Assembly (NCBI RefSeq): GCF_965208485.1
Contig: NZ_OZ242344.1
Span: 248,001-312,000 of the forward strand
Reading direction: 5' to 3'
DNA: 64,000 nucleotides
Source: Poriferisodalis sp965208485
Lineage (GTDB): Bacteria; Actinomycetota; Acidimicrobiia; Acidimicrobiales; Poriferisodalaceae
Part shown: in pieces, positions 59,481 through 64,000 of the stretch
Layout of the letters: each line of letters starts with the position of its first letter
Numbering within the stretch: the first letter of the stretch is position 1
The notes under the pieces: generated by a model
The model's input: the letters and a program-made list of their open reading frames with translations, nothing else
What the model was told of the DNA's origin: nothing
The model's database searches: none
Made by a program: the position numbers and the translations under genes

Positions 59481-60193
59481 AGCTTGGTGATGCTGGGCGC
59501 CGGCGCGTCGGTTTCGCCCCAGTAGTGGGGCAGGCGCAGGTAGCCGAAGCGCTGCAGCCCGACGGCCGGCGGCAGCCCCTGGATCTCCTTGATCCGCTGG
59601 ATGGAGCGGATGTGCGAAGCCATCTCGTAGAACAGCATCCAGACAGCGCACTCGAGCGTGTTGACGATCATGCGCTCGTCATCGGGGTCGTGCCAGGCTC
59701 CGCGGGGCAGCACAGTGATGGCGTCGTCCCAGAAGTGCGTGCTGTGGCGTGACTCGACCATCTCGCGGCACGTCTCGACCGGGTGAGACGCCACCACGTA
59801 TCGCATCCAGCTCAGGCCGAGATCGAGCTTGTCGAGCAGATCCGGCACCTCCCAGAACAGCTCGGGATCGAGGCGCAGCCCGTGCTTGTTGTTGCGCCCC
59901 TGGTGATGCTCGGACCACACGATGGGCTCGGGGATGCTGCCGTCGGGCCACAGCAGGGTCCCGCAGCGACGCTTCGAGAAGATCAGCGACACCCAGGCGA
60001 TGTGGCTGATCTGCCGGCGTGTCGACCACCACATCAGCTCCCGGTCGGGAGATTGGTCGTCGAGGTCGAGCTGGGAATCGGTGAGACCCTCGATCTCGGC
60101 GCGCAGCCACGTGTCGATATGGGAGAAGTACGGCATCGTGCCGGCCGCAGCACCGTCTGGCATCTCCAGCACTGAGGGGTCGACTCGCGCCAT
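59477..60193 (-). CDS. Uncharacterised protein coupled to the nucleoside hydrolase
   Basis: 238 residues. Helix-rich, with FSHIDTWLRAEIEGLTDSQLDL near the start and scattered His/Asp/Glu (QISHIAWV, WSEHHQGRNNKHG, HSTHFWDD, MASHIRSIQRIKEIQG). The spacing of histidines on helices suggests a metal-binding four-helix bundle of the DinB/YfiT kind, but the match is weak. Overlap with the nucleoside hydrolase start implies joint expression, so a role near nucleoside salvage is possible. Function not assigned. Confidence 0.6.
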   Translation of the reverse strand: MARVDPSVLEMPDGAAAGTMPYFSHIDTWLRAEIEGLTDSQLDLDDQSPDRELMWWSTRRQISHIAWVSLIFSKRRCGTLLWPDGSIPEPIVWSEHHQGRNNKHGLRLDPELFWEVPDLLDKLDLGLSWMRYVVASHPVETCREMVESRHSTHFWDDAITVLPRGAWHDPDDERMIVNTLECAVWMLFYEMASHIRSIQRIKEIQGLPPAVGLQRFGYLRLPHYWGETDAPAPSITKL

Positions 60194-60263
60194 GTGTGAA
60201 AGCTAGCGATCTGTCCGCTCTCGGTCCGAGCTTCTTGAGCAGACGAATTCTGTGAAACCGGGT

Positions 60264-63233
60264 CTAGCCGCTTTGGGGATCGGGGGTTTCGAAGGCGCGG
60301 GGATCGGGACAGGCGCACATGAGGTTGCGGTCGCCGTAAGCACCGTCGATGCGGCTGACCGGCGGCCAGTACTTGTCCGCGACCAGCGTCGCCGCGTCGG
60401 TGCCGGCCGGGTAGACCGCCTCGGCGCGCGAGTAGGGGTGATTCCATTCGCCGGTGAGCACATCGACCGCCGTGTGCGGTGCGTTCGCGAGCGGGTTGTC
60501 GTCGGCTGGCCACTCGCCCGAGGCGACCTTGTCGATCTCGGCTCTGATGGTCGCCATCGCGTCGCAGAACCGGTCGATCTCCACAAGCGACTCGCTCTCG
60601 GTCGGCTCGATCATCAGGGTCCCGGCGACCGGGAACGACATGGTCGGTGCGTGGAACCCGAAGTCGATGAGCCGCTTGGCCACGTCGTCCACGCTGGCCC
60701 ACTCCGAGAACGGTCGCAGGTCCACGATGCACTCGTGCGCGACGAGGCCGTAGCGGCCCTGGTACAGGATTTCGAAGTGCTCGCCGAGCCGGGAGGCCAG
60801 GTAGTTGGCCGACAGGATCGCCGTCTGGGTGGCCTGGGTGAGCCCCTCGACACCCATCATCGCGATGTACATCCACGGGATCGGCAGGATGCCCGCAGAG
60901 CCCCAGGGTGCCGACGAGATGGCGCCCGGGCCGGTGTCGGGGCCGGCGGTCGGCGCCAGCGGGTGGTTGGGCAGGTACTTGGCGAGGTGCAGCCGGCACG
61001 CCACCGGCCCGATGCCCGGCCCGCCCCCGCCATGGGGGATGCAGAACGTCTTGTGCAGGTTGAGGTGGCTGACGTCGGCGCCGAAGGTGCCCGGTGCGGC
61101 CAGGCCCACGAGGGCGTTGAGGTTGGCGCCGTCTACGTACACCTGCCCGCCCGCCTCGTGCACCTTCAGGCAGACCTGCCGGATGCCGTCTTCATACACA
61201 CCGTGCGTGGAGGGATAGGTGGCCATGAACGCGGCCAACCGGTCGCCGTGGGTGGCGATCTTGGCGTCGAGATCGTCGAGGTCCACATCGCCGTCGTCGG
61301 TGCAGCCCACCACCACCACCGACATGCCGGCCATCACGGCGGACGCCGCATTCGTGCCGTGCGCAGACGAGGGGATGAGGCACACCGTGCGGTGGGTGTC
61401 GCCGCGTTCGTCGTGGTAGCCGCGGATGGCGAGCAGCCCGGCCAGCTCGCCCTGGGAGCCGGCGTTGGGCTGCAGCGACACGGCGTCGTAGCCGGTGACC
61501 GCTGCCAGCCATCGCTCGAGGTCGGCGATGATCTGGCGGTAACCCTCCCACTGGTCGGGCGGCGCGAAGGGGTGGATGTCGGCGAACTGCGGCCACGTGA
61601 CCGGCGTCATCTCTGCGGCGGCGTTGAGCTTCATGGTGCAGCTGCCGAGCGGGATCATCGACCGGTCCAAGGCAACGTCGAACGAGGCGAGGCGGCGCAG
61701 GTAGCGCATCATCTCGGTCTCCGTGCGGTACGCACCGAAGGTGGGATGCGTCAGGTACTCGCTGGTGCGCCGCAGCTCCTCGGCGATTCCCGACGGTGCC
61801 GAGTCGGCCAGCTCCGCCACGGTGCCGACATCGGTACCGCTGCCCTCACCCAACGCGCCGAACGCATCCAGGATGTGAGCCACGGTTGCTTCGTCGCAGG
61901 TCTCGTCCAGCGAGACGCTCACCGTGTCGGCATCGACGCGGCGCAGGCTGAATCCCGCTGCGAGCGCAGCGTCCAGCACGAGGTCGGCGGCGCCGGGGAC
62001 CTCCACCGTCAACGTGTCGAAGAAGGTGTCGTTGCGCACCGACAACCGGCCTGACGCGCCGCCCAGGGCGCTGCGCGGCGTACCGCCCGATCCGATGGAC
62101 TGCAGGCCGGCAGCGAGCGCTGCGGTCAGGCGCTGCACCCGTCCGGCAATCTCGGCCAAGCCTTCGGGGCCGTGCCAGACCGCGTACATCGAGGCCATGA
62201 CCGCGAGCAGCACCTGCGCGGTGCAGATGTTGCTGGTGGCCTTCTCCCGCCGTATGTGCTGCTCGCGGGTCTGCAGCGCCAGCCGGTACGCGGGTCTGCC
62301 GGCCGCGTCGACCGAGACGCCCACGAGCCGGCCGGGCATCGAGCGCCGGTGCTTCTCGCTGGTGGCCAGAAACGCCGCATGCGGGCCGCCGAAGCCCAGC
62401 GGCACGCCGAACCGCTGCGAGCTGCCGACCACGATGTCGGCGCCCTGCTCACCGGGCGGCCGCAGGACACAGCAGGCCAGGAGGTCGGCAGTGACGGCTG
62501 CGATCGCGCCGGTGCTGTGCAGAGCTTCGATCACCGGCTGAAGGTCGCGGACGGCGCCACTGCTGCCGGGATACGCCAGCAGCGCCCCATACACCTCCGT
62601 CGGCTGCAGTTCGGTGCCGGGATCGCCGACGACGATGTCAATGCCGAGCGGTCTGGCGCGTGTGACGACCACGTCGATGACCTGGGGGTGGCAGTCGGCA
62701 TCGACGAAGAAGCGGTCGGGGCCGCTGCGTGTGATGCGGCGGGCCATGGCCATCGCCTCGGCTGCTGCCGTGCCCTCGCACAGCAGCGACGAGTTAGCGA
62801 TCTCCATGCCTACGAGGTCGCACACCATTGTCTGGTAGTTGAGCAATGCCTCCAGGCGACCTTGGGAGATCTCCGGTTGGTAGGGGGTGTACGCGGTGTA
62901 CCACGACGGGTTCTCGAGGACGCTGCGACGGATGACTGCCGGGGTGAGCGTGCCGTAGTAGCCGAGCCCGATCAGCGAATGCACCGGTGTGTTGGCGTTC
63001 GCCAGCCAGCGCATCGCAGCGGTGGCTTCCGTCTCGGTCAAGGGACGGTCGATGCCGTCGAGCACGATCGGCTCGTCGATGCGGATCTCGGCAGGAACCG
63101 CTGTGTCGACGAGATCGGCGAGCGAGCTGAACCCGAGTCGCTTGAGCATGGCAGTGACATCGTCGGGCCGCAGGCCGATGTGACGCGACGCGAATTCGCC
63201 GCCTGCGTTCGTGCCTACATGGGGCTCGCTCAT
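60264..63233 (-). CDS. gcvP: Glycine dehydrogenase (decarboxylating), P protein of the glycine cleavage system
   Basis: 989 residues from ATG 63233; the frame opens 36 bp earlier. Single-chain P protein with two PLP-fold halves. N-half: FASRHIGLRPDDVTAMLKRLG and GLGYYGTLTPAVIRRSVLENPSWYTAYTPYQPEISQGRLEALLNYQTMV. C-half: PLGSCTMKLNAAAEM, QPNAGSQGELAGLLAIRGYH, IPSSAHGTNAASAVMAGM and PLP K728 in HLNLHKTFCIPHGGGGPGIGP. Decarboxylates glycine and passes the aminomethyl group to H protein. It lies 58 bp downstream of gcvT; gcvH is not in the window. Confidence 0.96.
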   Translation of the reverse strand: MSEPHVGTNAGGEFASRHIGLRPDDVTAMLKRLGFSSLADLVDTAVPAEIRIDEPIVLDGIDRPLTETEATAAMRWLANANTPVHSLIGLGYYGTLTPAVIRRSVLENPSWYTAYTPYQPEISQGRLEALLNYQTMVCDLVGMEIANSSLLCEGTAAAEAMAMARRITRSGPDRFFVDADCHPQVIDVVVTRARPLGIDIVVGDPGTELQPTEVYGALLAYPGSSGAVRDLQPVIEALHSTGAIAAVTADLLACCVLRPPGEQGADIVVGSSQRFGVPLGFGGPHAAFLATSEKHRRSMPGRLVGVSVDAAGRPAYRLALQTREQHIRREKATSNICTAQVLLAVMASMYAVWHGPEGLAEIAGRVQRLTAALAAGLQSIGSGGTPRSALGGASGRLSVRNDTFFDTLTVEVPGAADLVLDAALAAGFSLRRVDADTVSVSLDETCDEATVAHILDAFGALGEGSGTDVGTVAELADSAPSGIAEELRRTSEYLTHPTFGAYRTETEMMRYLRRLASFDVALDRSMIPLGSCTMKLNAAAEMTPVTWPQFADIHPFAPPDQWEGYRQIIADLERWLAAVTGYDAVSLQPNAGSQGELAGLLAIRGYHDERGDTHRTVCLIPSSAHGTNAASAVMAGMSVVVVGCTDDGDVDLDDLDAKIATHGDRLAAFMATYPSTHGVYEDGIRQVCLKVHEAGGQVYVDGANLNALVGLAAPGTFGADVSHLNLHKTFCIPHGGGGPGIGPVACRLHLAKYLPNHPLAPTAGPDTGPGAISSAPWGSAGILPIPWMYIAMMGVEGLTQATQTAILSANYLASRLGEHFEILYQGRYGLVAHECIVDLRPFSEWASVDDVAKRLIDFGFHAPTMSFPVAGTLMIEPTESESLVEIDRFCDAMATIRAEIDKVASGEWPADDNPLANAPHTAVDVLTGEWNHPYSRAEAVYPAGTDAATLVADKYWPPVSRIDGAYGDRNLMCACPDPRAFETPDPQSG

Positions 63234-63291
63234 GGGTAACGCCTCTTCTGAATCACGACTTCTGATCACTCGCCTCGATCACAGCTGTCCA

Positions 63292-64000
63292 TCACGTCGG
63301 CCGCCAGTAGCGGTGCTCGGTGAATGGCAGCGGGGCGATCCGGCACGGCTCGGGCCCCTTGCGGCCTTCGGCGAACATCTCGGTGCCGTCGGCCGAGTGC
63401 TCTGTTGCCACATAGGCCATGGCGACGGGCGCATCGACAGTCGGCCCGAAGCCGCCGCTCGTCACCATGCCGATCTGGTTGCCGCTGGCATCTGCCAGCA
63501 CTGCGCCGTCGCGTATGGGTCGGCGTCCTTCGGCGGAGACGCCCACTCGCTGTCGCGGTGCGCTCCTGGTCAGCTGCGCCGTGATGACGTCTGCACCGGG
63601 GAAGCCGCCCTCGGCGCGCCGGCGTTTGGGTATCGACCAGCCGAGACCCGCCTCGGCAGGTGTGGTCGTCTCGGTGAGTTCGTGGCCGACCAGGGGAAGG
63701 CCTGCTTCGAGACGCAGAGTGTCGCGAGCACCGAGCCCCGCAGGAGCGACTTCGGCGGAGCCCAGCAGCAACTGCGCGACGTGTGACGCCTCGCTCGAAG
63801 GCATGGCGATTTCGAATCCATCCTCGCCCGTGTAGCCGCAGCGTGAGACTTCGCAGTCGACGCCGTCGATGGACAGCGTCGCCGTCGACATGAACGCCAA
63901 GTCCGCGGCTGCAGGCACCCAACGGGCGAGAACCGGCGCGGCCGCGGGGCCTTGCAGGGCCAGCAGCGCCACGTCCGTCCGCACCCTGATGCGCACGCTC
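63292..64000 (-). CDS. gcvT: Aminomethyltransferase, T protein of the glycine cleavage system, 3' part
   Basis: C-terminal ~236 residues; the 5' part lies beyond the window end. VALLALQGPAAAPVLARW, VSRCGYTGEDGFEIAMP, GLGARDTLRLEAGLPLVGHELTETTTPAEAGLGWSI and the C-terminal barrel (GMVTSGGFGPTVDAPVAMAYV) are GcvT signatures. Takes the methylene group from H protein onto tetrahydrofolate, releasing ammonia. Same strand as gcvP and immediately upstream of it, so they form one operon. A glycine riboswitch, if present, would be outside this window. Confidence 0.95.
   Translation of the reverse strand, partial: SVRIRVRTDVALLALQGPAAAPVLARWVPAAADLAFMSTATLSIDGVDCEVSRCGYTGEDGFEIAMPSSEASHVAQLLLGSAEVAPAGLGARDTLRLEAGLPLVGHELTETTTPAEAGLGWSIPKRRRAEGGFPGADVITAQLTRSAPRQRVGVSAEGRRPIRDGAVLADASGNQIGMVTSGGFGPTVDAPVAMAYVATEHSADGTEMFAEGRKGPEPCRIAPLPFTEHRYWRPT

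Overview
The window reads as chromosomal DNA of a high-GC actinobacterium, most likely a member of the Acidimicrobiia. The taxonomic pointers are a WhiB-family regulator, mycothione reductase, an MtrA/MtrB-like two-component pair beside a GerMN lipoprotein, a DUF3040 membrane protein, a MoxR/DUF58/transglutaminase cluster, many GTG starts and many ATGA/GTGA gene overlaps. The family-level placement is inference; no rRNA or tRNA gene was recognised.

Layout. 1-11.8 kb is catabolic and accessory: the 3' end of an N-acyl-D-amino-acid deacylase-type amidohydrolase, an orphan Vsr nuclease, a branched-chain-type ABC binding lipoprotein, an AhpD-like protein, a VapBC pair, an acyl-CoA dehydrogenase-like flavoprotein, a fused double CaiB/BaiF CoA-transferase, a nested insertion-sequence relic (8148-9117), a luciferase-like oxidoreductase, and a molybdoenzyme gene that has lost most of its middle in frame. 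11.9-19.9 kb carries metY with a CoA-binding partner, an NHLRC2-like thioredoxin/NHL lipoprotein overlapping a family 3 glycoside hydrolase, and a thiamine pair (binding protein and thiamine diphosphokinase). 20-30.5 kb is core: class A PBP, zinc-ribbon protein, histidine phosphatase, RNase P RNA, whiB, trpD, a Ser/Thr kinase, queG and a PimB-like glycosyltransferase. 30.7-44.5 kb holds an alaC-like aminotransferase, glpK, a trkA-trkH-trkH potassium operon, the lipoprotein/sensor/regulator operon, a Nudix enzyme and DNA polymerase IV. 44.5-49 kb is the tgpA/DUF58/moxR operon. 49-56.4 kb is looser, with transposase and PPOX remnants, a serine hydrolase, mycothione reductase, a 2OG-Fe(II) oxygenase and an antitoxin remnant. 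56.5-64 kb carries nadD-like and selD, a nucleoside hydrolase with an unknown partner, and gcvP/gcvT.

The most notable item is selD. Its reading frame continues upstream of the obvious ATG through an in-frame UGA that sits exactly at the catalytic Cys/Sec position, and a hairpin follows the UGA at once; this is very probably a selenocysteine codon.

The second theme is sequence restructuring at gene edges. A 74-bp repeat at the start of the sensor kinase and a 29-bp repeat at the start of a histidine phosphatase each create a run of small overlapping leader ORFs. A 31-bp repeat sits at the 3' end of the kinase. There are also two CTAGTG-ended inverted-repeat elements that supply the stop codons of their neighbours, and a three-copy intergenic repeat family.
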